A stretch of DNA of 64,000 bases from Hwanghaeella sp964350445 (GCA_964350445.1 CAYGKA010000007.1:1-64000), one strand, 5' to 3'. Shown: positions 42,234-52,690, counted from the first letter of the stretch. Numbers and translations are program-made. The notes: generated from the sequence alone by a model not told the origin.

Positions 42234-42551
42234 ATGGCCAAACAAAAGACCTATGCGGAAGCGATCACGGCGAACCGGTTGACCGATGGGGCCGTCCTTT
42301 ACCTGACCGCCGACGGCGGTTGGACCGAAAAGGTGGAGGAAGCCGCAGCCACCACCGACCCAGCAGAACGCCAGGGTTTTGAAGAGAAGGCGGCTGCCGG
42401 TTTGGCACGCCAGGAAATCACCCATTGGGAACTGGCCGAAGTGGAAATCCGGGATGGAACGCAGACCGCCGTCAAGAACAAGGAGGCAATCCGGTCCCGC
42501 GGCCCGACGGTTCGCCGCGACCTGGGCAAGCAAGCCGAACTCTACGCGTGA
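42234..42551 (+). CDS. DUF2849 domain protein
   Basis: The product is 105 aa, beginning MAKQKTYAEAITANRLTDGAVLYLTADGGWTE, the defining DUF2849 N-terminus. It is found in alphaproteobacteria between cysG and sulfite reductase genes, as here. There are no membrane segments or cysteines. GGAG precedes the ATG by nine bases. Function is unknown; an accessory role in sulfite reduction is inferred from context. Confidence 0.85.
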   Translation: MAKQKTYAEAITANRLTDGAVLYLTADGGWTEKVEEAAATTDPAERQGFEEKAAAGLARQEITHWELAEVEIRDGTQTAVKNKEAIRSRGPTVRRDLGKQAELYA

Positions 42552-42589
42552 CCCTCAAGGGGCCGAGTGAATTTTTGAGGATTTGACCC

Positions 42590-44248
<1,659 letters not shown>

Positions 44249-44250
44249 TC

Positions 44251-44478
44251 ATGAGTTTCTGGAAGCCGCTTATAGATTGGAACGCGTCCCACAAGTATCA
44301 CGCCGTGAACCGGTCCGAAGCAAAGCTCGGCATTGGCGTCGGTATTTGGAAGGCCGCGCCTGGCCAGTTCGACTCCGGTGGCACAGCGGCGCCCGTTACG
44401 GCCGCCATTGCGCCGCCGCCTGCCGCGCCCCCTTACGCGCCCTATACCGCGCCAGGCGACATTCACGGCGCCTTTTAA
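44251..44478 (+). CDS. Small Pro/Ala-rich unknown protein between sulfite reductase and DUF934
   Basis: The product is 75 aa from the ATG at 44251, which has GGGAGGG seven bases upstream. An ATG at 44245 overlapping the cysI stop is also in frame. The N-terminus is aromatic and charged (MSFWKPLIDWNASHKYHAVN), and the last 35 residues are almost only Pro, Ala, Tyr and Gly. There is no signal peptide or cysteine. The good ribosome-binding site and a position inside a tight operon support it as a real gene. I do not recognise it. Confidence 0.55.
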   Translation: MSFWKPLIDWNASHKYHAVNRSEAKLGIGVGIWKAAPGQFDSGGTAAPVTAAIAPPPAAPPYAPYTAPGDIHGAF

Positions 44479-44504
44479 ACGACGATCAGTTGAAGGATCG
44501 ACCG

Positions 44505-45026
44505 ATGCCTTTGTTCAAATATGGAAAAGAAATCGCCGACGATTGGGTTGTCGCCGACAATGATGCGCCCTTGCCCGACACGACCCATGTCATCGTGCCG
44601 CTCGCGAGATGGCGGGACGTCCGTCACGAATTGATCAGCCGCCCGTCCCAAACCGGCGTGGCGCTGGCGGCCGGGGAGTTTGCCGAAGAGATTGAAGCAG
44701 ATTTGCCTCACCTCGCCCTCGTCCAGCTGCATTTCCCGAACTTCGCGGACGGCCGTGCTTTCTCCACGGCACGCGCCTTGCGTGAGCGGTTCGGTTTCAA
44801 GGGCGAGATCCGCGCAACCGGCGACGTGCTGCTGGACCAAATCCAGTTCATGCAGCGTTGCGGCTTCGACGCTTTCCAGGTAACGAACGAGCCGACGATC
44901 CGTCGCCTGCGGGAAGGACGACTCGCGGGCGTCGACCTCTTTTACCAGCCGGCGCGCGATGGCAAGACAACCATCATGAATCTGCGACGGCGGCAAACAG
45001 CGGATACCGCCCGGCTTGCTTCGTGA
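44505..45026 (+). CDS. DUF934 domain protein (CysH-associated family)
   Basis: The product is 173 aa. The DUF934 pattern includes HVIVPLARWRDVRHELI, LALVQLHFPNFADGRAFSTARALRERFGFKGEIRATGDVLLDQI and CGFDAFQV. The family is constantly encoded with sulfite reductase/cysH genes, but its biochemical role is not established. AAGGA precedes the ATG. The stop overlaps the metZ start by one base (TGATG). Confidence 0.88.
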   Translation: MPLFKYGKEIADDWVVADNDAPLPDTTHVIVPLARWRDVRHELISRPSQTGVALAAGEFAEEIEADLPHLALVQLHFPNFADGRAFSTARALRERFGFKGEIRATGDVLLDQIQFMQRCGFDAFQVTNEPTIRRLREGRLAGVDLFYQPARDGKTTIMNLRRRQTADTARLAS

Positions 45027-46258
45027 TGGACATGACTGACGGCAAACCACCAGTGACATCGGACGACTGCTCCACACCTGTCGACTTCGCCGCGCACTGG
45101 CATTCCGACACGATCGGCGTACATGGCGGCATCCGGCGCAGCGGCTTCGATGAAAACGCGGAAGCGGTCTACCTGACCTCCGGCTATGTCTATGGGAGGG
45201 CGGAGGAGGCGGAAGCGGCGTTCAAGGGCGACCTGGACCGCTACATCTACAGCCGATACGGCAATCCCACCGTCGATATGTTCCAAGAGCGTCTGGCCCA
45301 GATTGAGGGCGCCGAACAATGTTTCGCCACGGCAAGCGGCATGTCCGCCGTTTTCACGGCCCTTATCTCGCTGCTCAAGGCGGGCGACCGCCTGGTGGCC
45401 AGCCGCGCGCTGTTCGGGTCATGCTTTTTCATCTGCAACGACATCCTGCCCCGCTACGGTGTTGAGACGGTTTTCGTCGACGGCGGCGACCCGGACCAGT
45501 GGCGGGCGGCGCTCTCCAAACCGACCGCGGCCGTGTTTCTAGAAACACCCACCAATCCGGGCCTGGACCTGATCGACCTCGAATTCGTCGCCAATCTCGC
45601 GAAATCGGCGGGGGCGAAGCTTGTCATCGACAATGTCTTCGCCACGCCGCTGTTGCAGAAGCCGCTGGAATACGGTGCGGACGTAATCGTCTATTCCGCG
45701 ACCAAGCATATCGACGGCCAGGGCCGCTGCCTGGGCGGGGCCATCCTCGGCACCAAGGAATACTGCACCAAGGAACTGATGCCCTTCATTCGCCATACCG
45801 GCCCGAGCATGAGCCCGTTCAACGCCTGGGTCCTGCTGAAAGGGCTGGAGACGCTGAACCTTCGTGTCGACCGGCAATGCCAAAGCGCCTTGTCGCTGGC
45901 CGGGTGGCTGGAGGCGGATTCCCGCGTGAAGACGGTTTCCTACCCCTTCCTGAAATCGCACCCCCTGCACGACCTGGCCCGGAAACAGATGAGCCAGGGC
46001 GGCACGGTCGTCACCTTCGAAATTGAAGGCGGCCGCGAAGCCGCTTTCCGTGTCCTGAACAAGCTGCGGCTGATCCGCATCTCCAACAACTTGGGCGACG
46101 CGAAAAGCCTGGTCACCCACCCGGCCTCGACCACCCATTCGCGCCTGACGCCGGAAGAACGCGCGCAGGTGGGAATATCGGAAGGCATGATCCGTCTGTC
46201 TGTGGGGCTTGAGCATTACGAGGATCTGGCTAAGGATCTGAACGACGCCCTCGAATAA
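45026..46258 (+). CDS. metZ: O-succinylhomoserine sulfhydrylase
   Basis: The product is 410 aa from the ATG overlapping the DUF934 stop; an ATG two codons on is possible. Cys/Met-metabolism PLP fold: YSRYGNPTVDMFQERLAQIEGAEQCFATASGMSA, DNVFATPLLQKPL, PLP lysine in YSATKHIDGQGR (Lys227), and GLEHYEDLAKDL. The GRCLGGAILG segment and overall pattern fit MetZ, which makes homocysteine from sulfide and O-succinylhomoserine. Together with the upstream reductase, sulfide is made and consumed within one operon under SAM control. Confidence 0.9.
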   Translation: MDMTDGKPPVTSDDCSTPVDFAAHWHSDTIGVHGGIRRSGFDENAEAVYLTSGYVYGRAEEAEAAFKGDLDRYIYSRYGNPTVDMFQERLAQIEGAEQCFATASGMSAVFTALISLLKAGDRLVASRALFGSCFFICNDILPRYGVETVFVDGGDPDQWRAALSKPTAAVFLETPTNPGLDLIDLEFVANLAKSAGAKLVIDNVFATPLLQKPLEYGADVIVYSATKHIDGQGRCLGGAILGTKEYCTKELMPFIRHTGPSMSPFNAWVLLKGLETLNLRVDRQCQSALSLAGWLEADSRVKTVSYPFLKSHPLHDLARKQMSQGGTVVTFEIEGGREAAFRVLNKLRLIRISNNLGDAKSLVTHPASTTHSRLTPEERAQVGISEGMIRLSVGLEHYEDLAKDLNDALE

Positions 46259-46290
46259 AATTGGGGGAAACAGCCTGCAGGAGATTTTCA

Positions 46291-46617
46291 GTGGATAGTG
46301 ACAGCGGCGTCCGTGGCCTGGACGCAGATGAATGCGCCAAGCTCCTCAAGTCCGGTGAGGCTGAACTCATTGATGTCCGTGAAGTGAACGAATGGGAGGC
46401 CGAGCGTATCCCCGGGGCGGCTCTGTATCCCCTCTCCCGCTTCGGCCAGGAACGGCCGGAAGGCAACCCCGACAAAATCGGCATCTTCCACTGCCGCAGC
46501 GGGCGCCGCACCTTCGACTATTTCCAGCTGTTTCAGATGACCGGCTACAAGGAAGTCTTCCACATGGAAGGTGGCATTCTGGACTGGAAGGGCCAGGGCT
46601 ATCCCACGGAGCGCTGA
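46291..46617 (+). CDS. Single-domain rhodanese-like sulfurtransferase
   Basis: The product is 108 aa. A GTG start at 46291 is supported by AGGAGA seven bases upstream; a TTG at 46261 is less likely. Rhodanese features are ELIDVREVNEWEAERIPGA and the active-site loop FHCRSGRRT, with catalytic Cys. It handles persulfide sulfur and is probably the last gene of the sulfur operon, 32 bases after metZ. Confidence 0.88.
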   Translation: MDSDSGVRGLDADECAKLLKSGEAELIDVREVNEWEAERIPGAALYPLSRFGQERPEGNPDKIGIFHCRSGRRTFDYFQLFQMTGYKEVFHMEGGILDWKGQGYPTER

Positions 46618-46920
46618 CGCCGCCCGCGTGATACCAAACTGCATTTTTAACGCCCCGATCCGTCATTTTCCGCGTTTTTCGGCCAAAATGCGGACTTCTG
46701 CGAACGTCCGTTGACATCCCCAGATACGCTTTCACGTGCATTTGACGGTTCGTTGACGCCCCATCTGTTACACACCGCACCATCGCGCTTTCGGCCAGCC
46801 TTCACCACCCGTGAAGGATTGGACAGAAGGTAAATCCATTTTGGAAATACGTGTGAGATTTCAGATGTTGTGTGCGGACGTTATTCAGCAGGAACTGGCG
46901 GTGTTGGAGAACGACCCCCC
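46618..46920. other. Intergenic region, no gene seen
   Basis: These 303 bases contain several TTGAC-like hexamers (near 46711, 46742 and 46752) followed by TTACAC (about 46769), compatible with a promoter for the unknown gene downstream. No terminator with a T tract after the rhodanese gene was found. Confidence 0.4.
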
Positions 46921-48192
46921 ATGAAAGTGGCGGCGGCGGCGGTCTCTCGTATTCAGAAGGCAATGTGGGACAAGGTCCGTTCGGGAACAGGTCGGCATAG
47001 CCTCCGCTGGGATCTCCTCTCCGTAACCCAATTCCTCGGCGCGCCCTCCGCGGCGCACCGCGCCACGCGGCGGCAACTGGCCTTCGGCTTGGTGGAAGTT
47101 CTCGAGCCGCTAGCCGCGTTGGAGGTAAGGCCTGACGATTACCGTCACGCCCGCGAAGAGGCCTATCTGATCGATCGCCTGACGGAGCATCTGGTCGACA
47201 AATTGAAGCTTGTACGGAACTTCTTTCCGCACAGTGAGGAGGCAGGGTCACGACCGGTTCAGCCGCACTACCTGCTGACGGAAGCGGCCGATTTGATGGT
47301 CGGCCATGCGGTACGCATCATCATCCGGCAAACCCTGCGCAGCAAGTTCATGACGACCGCCATCTACGGCGCCATGACGCTGCCCGCCGAGGGCACGCGC
47401 CGGTCCAAGGACGACCCTTTCGCGGCCATCGCGAAACAGTTCATGCCCCCCTTCCGCCGGAATGCGATGGAGATCGCCGTCGCCTGGCGCAAAGTCGCCC
47501 AGAGGCATGGATGGTCGGACGTGTTCGCAATGCAGGGCGAAACCGATATGGAATGCACCGCCATAGCGATCGTCCGGGCGATGCGGATCGAGGCGAAAAT
47601 CTTCGGCGTCTATCTGCCGGAGAAAATCGACCTCAATTTCATAGAATTAGTGACGCAAGTCTCTCGTGCCGGCCTCGAAACATCGCTCAAGGATATCGCG
47701 AGCGCGATCAACCATGAGGACGGCGAGCCGTATTTGCGCCGGATGCTTGAACGGGTCAGCAACCGCAGTCTTCCGCTGGAAAGCGATCTTGTCATGCTGG
47801 CGGCCCTGCACCTGCCCGAATCCGGCAAGCGCTTGCCGATCCAGGCGGCGAACGGTTCCTGCATCGGGTCCTGCCGGTCCCGTCAGGAAATGCTTTCCGT
47901 GCGCAGCATCCTGGCCGGCGAGTTGCAGCGTCTCCCCGGCGAGTGCCTCAATCGTCTGATGGCGCATATGGCAGGCGACCGTTTCACGAATGAGAGTCTG
48001 GACGCTTTGCTACGCCTGGCGCTGGAACTGATCCTCGGCCTGAGCCGGGTACGTTTCGAACCGGAACTGGAACTGCTGGAGCGCGGGCTCGCGAATATCG
48101 ATACAACCGGGCGCGTCGCTAGATCGCTGGATGGCACACGCCTGCCCTCCGATATCGAAGAGATGCGTATCGTCCTTGCCGAAGCGCTCTGA
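46921..48192 (+). CDS. Unrecognised 423-aa protein
   Basis: From the ATG at 46921 the protein starts MKVAAAAVSRIQKAMWDKVRSG; a GTG at 46870 would add 17 residues. The ribosome-binding site (GGAGAAC, 12 bases away) is mediocre. It is largely helical with charged amphipathic segments, no signal peptide, and three cysteines in CIGSCRSR plus ECL late in the sequence. Codon bias is like its neighbours. It lies alone between the sulfur operon and the convergent FGE-like gene. I cannot assign a family or function. Confidence 0.6.
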   Translation: MKVAAAAVSRIQKAMWDKVRSGTGRHSLRWDLLSVTQFLGAPSAAHRATRRQLAFGLVEVLEPLAALEVRPDDYRHAREEAYLIDRLTEHLVDKLKLVRNFFPHSEEAGSRPVQPHYLLTEAADLMVGHAVRIIIRQTLRSKFMTTAIYGAMTLPAEGTRRSKDDPFAAIAKQFMPPFRRNAMEIAVAWRKVAQRHGWSDVFAMQGETDMECTAIAIVRAMRIEAKIFGVYLPEKIDLNFIELVTQVSRAGLETSLKDIASAINHEDGEPYLRRMLERVSNRSLPLESDLVMLAALHLPESGKRLPIQAANGSCIGSCRSRQEMLSVRSILAGELQRLPGECLNRLMAHMAGDRFTNESLDALLRLALELILGLSRVRFEPELELLERGLANIDTTGRVARSLDGTRLPSDIEEMRIVLAEAL

Positions 48193-48208
48193 ATGCGCGC
48201 CTGCATTC
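48191..48208. terminator. Hairpin between convergent genes, putative weak bidirectional terminator
   Basis: GAATGC-GCGCCT-GCATTC starts within the stop codon of the unknown 423-aa gene and lies 12 bases from the stop of the FGE-like gene. There is no T tract. Confidence 0.35.
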
Positions 48209-48219
48209 TCTGAGGCAGT

Positions 48220-48996
48220 TCACGGAAGGTCCGTTGCGACCCTGAAGCCCACATCGTAGGACACGCGATCCAACAGCGCGCCGTAGCGGTATGTGGGCGT
48301 GGAGACGTAGCGGTCAAAATACCAGGAGCCGCCCCGGCGGACGCGGCGAGCGCAATCCTCTTCCCGGTCCGACTGATAGTCCGCCGTCCAGCAACTCGAC
48401 GTCCATTCCATGACGTTCCCCAGCATGTCGAAGAGGCCATATCCGTTCGGCGGTAGGCTGGCGACCAGGAAGGTTTCATGATGCCAATCGGGGGTGCATT
48501 TGTTGCAATTGGCGCGGCCCATGCCGTCGACCCGCTGACGCCCCGGCCCGTTGGCTCCACCATGGGCCGCGAACTCCCATTCCTCTTCCGTCGGCAGTCG
48601 ATAGTTCCGTCCGGTCTGGGAGGAGAGCCAAGCGATGAAAGCCTGGACCTGATGATAGTCCACATAAATCACGGGCCGGTCGGGCTGGTCCCAGCCGCGG
48701 GTATGGCGCGGCGGCGTGCAGCCGCCATCGGCAACGCACATGGACCACTGTGCATAGGTCGTCTCGGTCCGCGCGATCGCGAAGGGACGCGACAAGGTCG
48801 CCATACGCGCCGGCCTCTCCGCCGCCTTGCCGTGATCGTAGCCCATCAGGAAAGGTTCGGGCGTCAGCGGCACCATTTCCGGGCAGATCCCGCAATCCCG
48901 GAACGCCTCCGCCGCGCGCACGTGCTGCCCGCCCAAGGCGGCGAACAGGGCCAACGCGGTCAGGAAGGCGCTAAACCGGCCAAACCGTCTTGCCAT
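48220..48996 (-). CDS. Exported formylglycine-generating-enzyme (SUMF1) fold protein
   Basis: The product is 258 aa. The ATG at 48996 gives a clear signal peptide (FSAFLTALALFAALGGQHVRA). The FGE-sulfatase domain follows: MGYDHGKAAERPARMATLSRPFAIARTETTYAQW, YRLPTEEEWEFAAHGG, LFDMLGNVMEWTSSCW and RVRRGGSWYFDRYVSTPTYR. Several extra cysteines suggest disulfides. Many such domains are not sulfatase-modifying enzymes but binding or cofactor-synthesis proteins. It overlaps the end of hutI by 26 bases on the same strand; a functional link to histidine breakdown is not known. Confidence 0.8.
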   Translation of the reverse strand: MARRFGRFSAFLTALALFAALGGQHVRAAEAFRDCGICPEMVPLTPEPFLMGYDHGKAAERPARMATLSRPFAIARTETTYAQWSMCVADGGCTPPRHTRGWDQPDRPVIYVDYHQVQAFIAWLSSQTGRNYRLPTEEEWEFAAHGGANGPGRQRVDGMGRANCNKCTPDWHHETFLVASLPPNGYGLFDMLGNVMEWTSSCWTADYQSDREEDCARRVRRGGSWYFDRYVSTPTYRYGALLDRVSYDVGFRVATDLP

Positions 48997-50197
48997 GACG
49001 CACCACTTCCTTGCACGGGTTGTCGCCCAATCGATAGCTGAGGTCCGCCGGGCTTTCCACGTCCCAAAAGACGAAATCGGCCCGGTTGCCCACCGCCAGC
49101 GTGCCGTATTTACCGGCCATGCCAAGCGCCTTCGCGCCGTTCCGCGTAACCCCCGCCAGGGCTTCCTCCGGTGTCACCCGGAACAGCGTGCAGGCCATGT
49201 TCAGCATCAGCAGCAGGGACACCGCCGGGCTGGAGCCCGGATTGTTGTCGGTCGCGAAGGCAATGGGAACGCCATGCCGTCGAAACGTCTCGACCGGCGG
49301 CAAGGTCTTTTCGCGCAGGAAATAGAAGGCGCCGGGCAATAGGACCGCGACGGTGCCCGATGCTGCCATTGCGGCGATCCCCTCCTCGTTGGTGTATTCC
49401 AGATGGTCGGCGGAAAGCGCCTTGTAGCCTGCCGCCAGCGCCGCCCCGTCCAGGTCGGACAGTTGATCCGCGTGCAGCTTTACGGGCAGGCCGAGGCCGC
49501 TGGCCGTATCGAAGACACGCGCCGTCTGTTCCGGCGTGAAGCCGATGCCCTCGCAAAACGCGTCGACCGCATCGGCAAGCCCTTCCGCGGCAACGGCGGG
49601 CAGCACTTCCGAACATACGAAATCGATATAGTCATCCGCCCGATCCTTGTATTCGGGCGGCAGGGCATGCGCGCCCAGAAATGTCGTCCGCACGGTGACC
49701 GGCAGTTCCTGTTCCAGGCGCCGGGCTACACGCAGCATCTTCAATTCGGTTTCCAGATCGAGGCCGTATCCGGACTTCACCTCCAACACGGTGACCCCTT
49801 CCGACAGCAGCCGCCGAACCCGCCGCTTGGCGGTGGCGAGCAATTCCTGTTCGCTCGCGGCACGCGTCGCTTTCACGGTCGAGACGATGCCGCCGCCCGC
49901 GCGGGCGATTTCCTCGTAACTCGCCCCTTCCAGGCGCATTTCGAATTCGCCGGCGCGGCTGCCGCCATGGACGATGTGGGTGTGACAGTCGATCAAGCCG
50001 GGCGTGGCCCAGCGGCCCTTGCCGTCCATCACGCTCCAAGCCAGTTTGGCGGCGTCGTCCGGCAAATCCGCCGACGGGCCAATCCAGGCGATATCGCCCT
50101 CTTCCACCGCGATCGCACCGTTTTCGATCGCGCCGTAACGCGCCCCGCCCGGCACCATGGTGGCCAGGTTCACATTCGTCCAAAGCTCATCCCACAC
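48971..50197 (-). CDS. hutI: Imidazolonepropionase
   Basis: The product is 408 aa, full length for HutI, which opens imidazolone-5-propionate to N-formimidoylglutamate. Amidohydrolase motifs are TPGLIDCHTHIVHGG, VLEVKSGYGLD, TFLGAHALPPEY, KLHADQLSDLDG, SADHLEYTN and FATDNNPGSSP, with the metal-ligand His and Asp. The start is GTG with GGGAG upstream. It is divergent from hutF, sharing a 129-base control region. Confidence 0.95.
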   Translation of the reverse strand: MWDELWTNVNLATMVPGGARYGAIENGAIAVEEGDIAWIGPSADLPDDAAKLAWSVMDGKGRWATPGLIDCHTHIVHGGSRAGEFEMRLEGASYEEIARAGGGIVSTVKATRAASEQELLATAKRRVRRLLSEGVTVLEVKSGYGLDLETELKMLRVARRLEQELPVTVRTTFLGAHALPPEYKDRADDYIDFVCSEVLPAVAAEGLADAVDAFCEGIGFTPEQTARVFDTASGLGLPVKLHADQLSDLDGAALAAGYKALSADHLEYTNEEGIAAMAASGTVAVLLPGAFYFLREKTLPPVETFRRHGVPIAFATDNNPGSSPAVSLLLMLNMACTLFRVTPEEALAGVTRNGAKALGMAGKYGTLAVGNRADFVFWDVESPADLSYRLGDNPCKEVVRHGKTVWPV

Positions 50198-50326
50198 GCT
50201 GTCACACTCCCGAAATCATGCGCCGTCCGGAAAACCCATGCTTGCCGCCGTCCTATTCCCGTCGGAGACTGCGTAGCAAGACACGCGGACCGATCCTAAC
50301 GAAGCACATCATAGAAGACGAGGGAC

Positions 50327-51697
50327 ATGGAACTCTTCGCACCGAGCCTGATGACGCCCGACGGCTGGCGCTCAAACTGCGTGATCCGGATCAACGACGG
50401 CTGGATCGTCGGGATCGATGCCGCGGACTACCCGCCGAACGGCTCGGAGACGGCGGCGGGTCCGGTCCTGCCGGGAATGCCCAACCTGCATTCGCATGCT
50501 TTTCAACGCGCCATGGCCGGGCTGACGGAACGCTGGGGGTCGCCGACCGATTCCTTTTGGTCCTGGCGTGATTTGATGTACCGGTTCGTCGGGCGCGTGA
50601 CGCCCGAGGACATCCGCGCCATCGCCTTGCAGCTTTATATCGAATGCCTGAAGCAGGGCTATACGGCGGTGGCGGAATTCCATTACCTGCACAATCAGCC
50701 GGACGGCGAAACCTATGACAATCCGGCGGAAACAAGCCTGCAGATTCTGGCCGCGGCGCAAGAAGCCGGGATCGGCCTGACCCACCTGCCCGTGCTCTAT
50801 GCCCTTGGCGGTTTCGGAAGGCAGCCCTTGGGGGAAGCCCAGGCGCGGTTCCGAACCGGCCCCGACGACATTCTGAAAATAGCGGCGGCAGTCCGATCCG
50901 AAGCGCGCGGCAGCGCGAACACGGCGGTGGGTGCCGCCCCGCATTCCTTGCGCGCCGCCGACCCGGCCATGGTGTCGGACCTTGCCAAAGGCCTGCGCCA
51001 GTCGGACCTGGCCGCGCCGCTCCACATCCATATCGCCGAACAGGTGAAGGAAGTGGAGGATTGCCTCGCCTGGTGCGGCAAGCGTCCCGTGGAACTGCTG
51101 GCGGAGACGCAGGATCTGGATGAAACTTGGTGCCTTGTCCATGCGACCCATCTGACGGAAGCGGAAACCGAGACCATAGCCGACAGCGGCGCCATCGCCG
51201 GCCTGTGCCCGACGACGGAGGCCAATTTGGGCGACGGTCTGTTCCCCCTTGTGCCGTTCCGGCAGGCGAAAGGCGCGTTCGGGATAGGGTCGGACAGCCA
51301 TGTCTGCCGCGATCCGGCGGAGGAGCTGCGGCTGCTGGAATACGGTCAACGCCTCATCCGGCGGGCGCGCAACGTCGCGGCATCGGAACTGGACCCATCG
51401 ACGGGCGGCACCCTGTGGCGGGCGGCCGTCGACGGCGGCGCCAAGGCCTGCGGCCGGCCGATCGCCGGCATCGCGGCCGGCCAACGCGCCGACCTCGTCG
51501 TGCTGAACGGCAAACACCCCGATCTGACCGGGCGGGTGGGCGATGCTGTCGCCGACACCCTGATCTTTTCAGGCGGCAAGGATTTCGTGCGCGATGTAAT
51601 GGTCGGTGGAACCTGGGCAATCCGCGACGGCCATCACGCCAGGGAAGAACAGGCCGAAGCGCAGTTTCGAGCCACGGTCATGCACCTGCTCGCCTGA
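50327..51697 (+). CDS. hutF: Formimidoylglutamate deiminase
   Basis: The product is 456 aa. It deiminates N-formimidoylglutamate to N-formylglutamate, feeding HutG. Motifs are PGMPNLHSHAFQRAMAGLTE, GYTAVAEFHYLHNQPDG, APHSLRAADPAMV, LHIHIAEQVKEVEDC, VHATHLTEAE and GIGSDSHVCRDP, the zinc and catalytic residues of this amidohydrolase. GAGGGAC precedes the ATG. No hutH or hutU is in the window. Confidence 0.95.
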   Translation: MELFAPSLMTPDGWRSNCVIRINDGWIVGIDAADYPPNGSETAAGPVLPGMPNLHSHAFQRAMAGLTERWGSPTDSFWSWRDLMYRFVGRVTPEDIRAIALQLYIECLKQGYTAVAEFHYLHNQPDGETYDNPAETSLQILAAAQEAGIGLTHLPVLYALGGFGRQPLGEAQARFRTGPDDILKIAAAVRSEARGSANTAVGAAPHSLRAADPAMVSDLAKGLRQSDLAAPLHIHIAEQVKEVEDCLAWCGKRPVELLAETQDLDETWCLVHATHLTEAETETIADSGAIAGLCPTTEANLGDGLFPLVPFRQAKGAFGIGSDSHVCRDPAEELRLLEYGQRLIRRARNVAASELDPSTGGTLWRAAVDGGAKACGRPIAGIAAGQRADLVVLNGKHPDLTGRVGDAVADTLIFSGGKDFVRDVMVGGTWAIRDGHHAREEQAEAQFRATVMHLLA

Positions 51698-51712
51698 GGA
51701 GCAACGCCCCGG

Positions 51713-52435
51713 TCAGTCGGGCTCCCCGTCCTTCAGCCATTGCTGGTACTCGGCGCGGGCGTCGTCGTTCGGCGGATAGAGGCCGAGGGTAGGACGTCCC
51801 TTGGAAACTTCACGCTGCACGAACCGTTCGAACCGCTCCTGCTCCGTCCCGTCGCGGGCGACCTCGTCCGCCAGATTCAAGGGAATGACGACCGCCCCGT
51901 CCCCATCGGCGACCACGACATCGCCCGGATCGACAAGCGCGCCGCCGCAGCCGACACGGCATTGAACATCCGCAGGCGTCAGCGCGCCGATATTGGCGGG
52001 CGCCACCGCACCTGGGCAGAAGATCGGAAAATTCACCGGCAGAATGCCGGCCTTGTCACGCATGGAAGCATCACTGACGACACCCGCCACACCGCGGGAC
52101 TTCAAGCGCGCGACCAATATGTCGCCCAACACACCCGCGCGCAGTTCGCCACCGCCGGAAATCACCATAACATGACCCGCCGGGCATTCCTCGATCGCCT
52201 TGCGTTGAGCGTTCTGGTCCGACCCCAGATAGGCGGTTGTTGCGATGTCTTCCCGCATCGGGACCAACCGCAAGGTATAGGCTTGGCCAACCAGCCGCTC
52301 GTCCGGGCCGGAAAAAGGCTTCGGGCCGAACATCGCGCAGGCGCGGATGCCGCGCTTCAGCAACTGCATGGTGATCGTCGCCGTCGACACATGCTTCAAC
52401 AAGGCAAGGCTTTCCGCCGATACGGATGCGGTCAT
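51713..52435 (-). CDS. RraA-like family protein (4-hydroxy-4-methyl-2-oxoglutarate aldolase-type)
   Basis: The product is 240 aa. The start at 52435 follows AAGGGGAAA. RraA-fold motifs are VSTATITMQLLKRG, GHVMVISGGGELRAGVLGDILVARLKSRGVAGVVSDASMRDKAGI and VNFPIFCPGAVAPAN. Catalytic-type residues (GGxxxAxxGD-like GGELRAGVLGD) fit the HMG/CHA aldolase branch over the RNase E inhibitor branch. Substrate unknown. It is convergent with hutF. Confidence 0.82.
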   Translation of the reverse strand: MTASVSAESLALLKHVSTATITMQLLKRGIRACAMFGPKPFSGPDERLVGQAYTLRLVPMREDIATTAYLGSDQNAQRKAIEECPAGHVMVISGGGELRAGVLGDILVARLKSRGVAGVVSDASMRDKAGILPVNFPIFCPGAVAPANIGALTPADVQCRVGCGGALVDPGDVVVADGDGAVVIPLNLADEVARDGTEQERFERFVQREVSKGRPTLGLYPPNDDARAEYQQWLKDGEPD

Positions 52436-52490
52436 GGCATTTCCCCTTTCGTCCCCGGCTGTTGGCGCGCGGATTGTTCGAGGCATGATA

Positions 52491-52570
52491 TGCCCCATAT
52501 GTTAAACTGGTAGAACAGTATCGGCCCTCCGACCGGGCGTCACCGGTCGAAAACCGGTATTGCGGCACCA
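52491..52570 (+). other. Degenerate tRNA-like sequence ending in CCA
   Basis: The 5' half looks like a tRNA: TGCCCCA acceptor strand, T8-A9, D stem TGTT/AACA with AxxxxGG in the loop. The 3' half has a T-arm-like ACCGG-TCGAAAA-CCGGT and TGCGGCA followed by CCA, giving six of seven acceptor pairs. The anticodon arm does not fold into five pairs with a seven-base loop, the T loop lacks TTC, and two extra bases sit before the acceptor strand. This suggests a tRNA pseudogene or a tRNA-like RNA. Lies between the rraA-like gene and the PP2C gene. Confidence 0.35.
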
Positions 52571-52650
52571 TATCTTTGAAACGGGAGCAACAAATGTCCT
52601 TCCACCCGGTTGGGCATGGTGTCCATTTGAAGTTTTCATAGTAATAAGAA

Positions 52651-52690
52651 TAAAACTTCCAAGTATTGCCAGTTTTAACTTGGAGTTTTA
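52651..52690. repeat. AT-rich inverted repeat downstream of the tRNA-like sequence
   Basis: TAAAACTTCCAAGT (52651-52664) pairs with ACTTGGAGTTTTA (52678-52690) with one bulge. It is embedded in an unusually AT-rich stretch (about 52600-52735). It could be a terminator or a remnant of an inserted element. Confidence 0.4.

Noticed and set aside
52491..52570. Functional tRNA call
   Set aside because: Anticodon arm cannot form a five-pair stem with a seven-base loop and the T loop lacks TTC.
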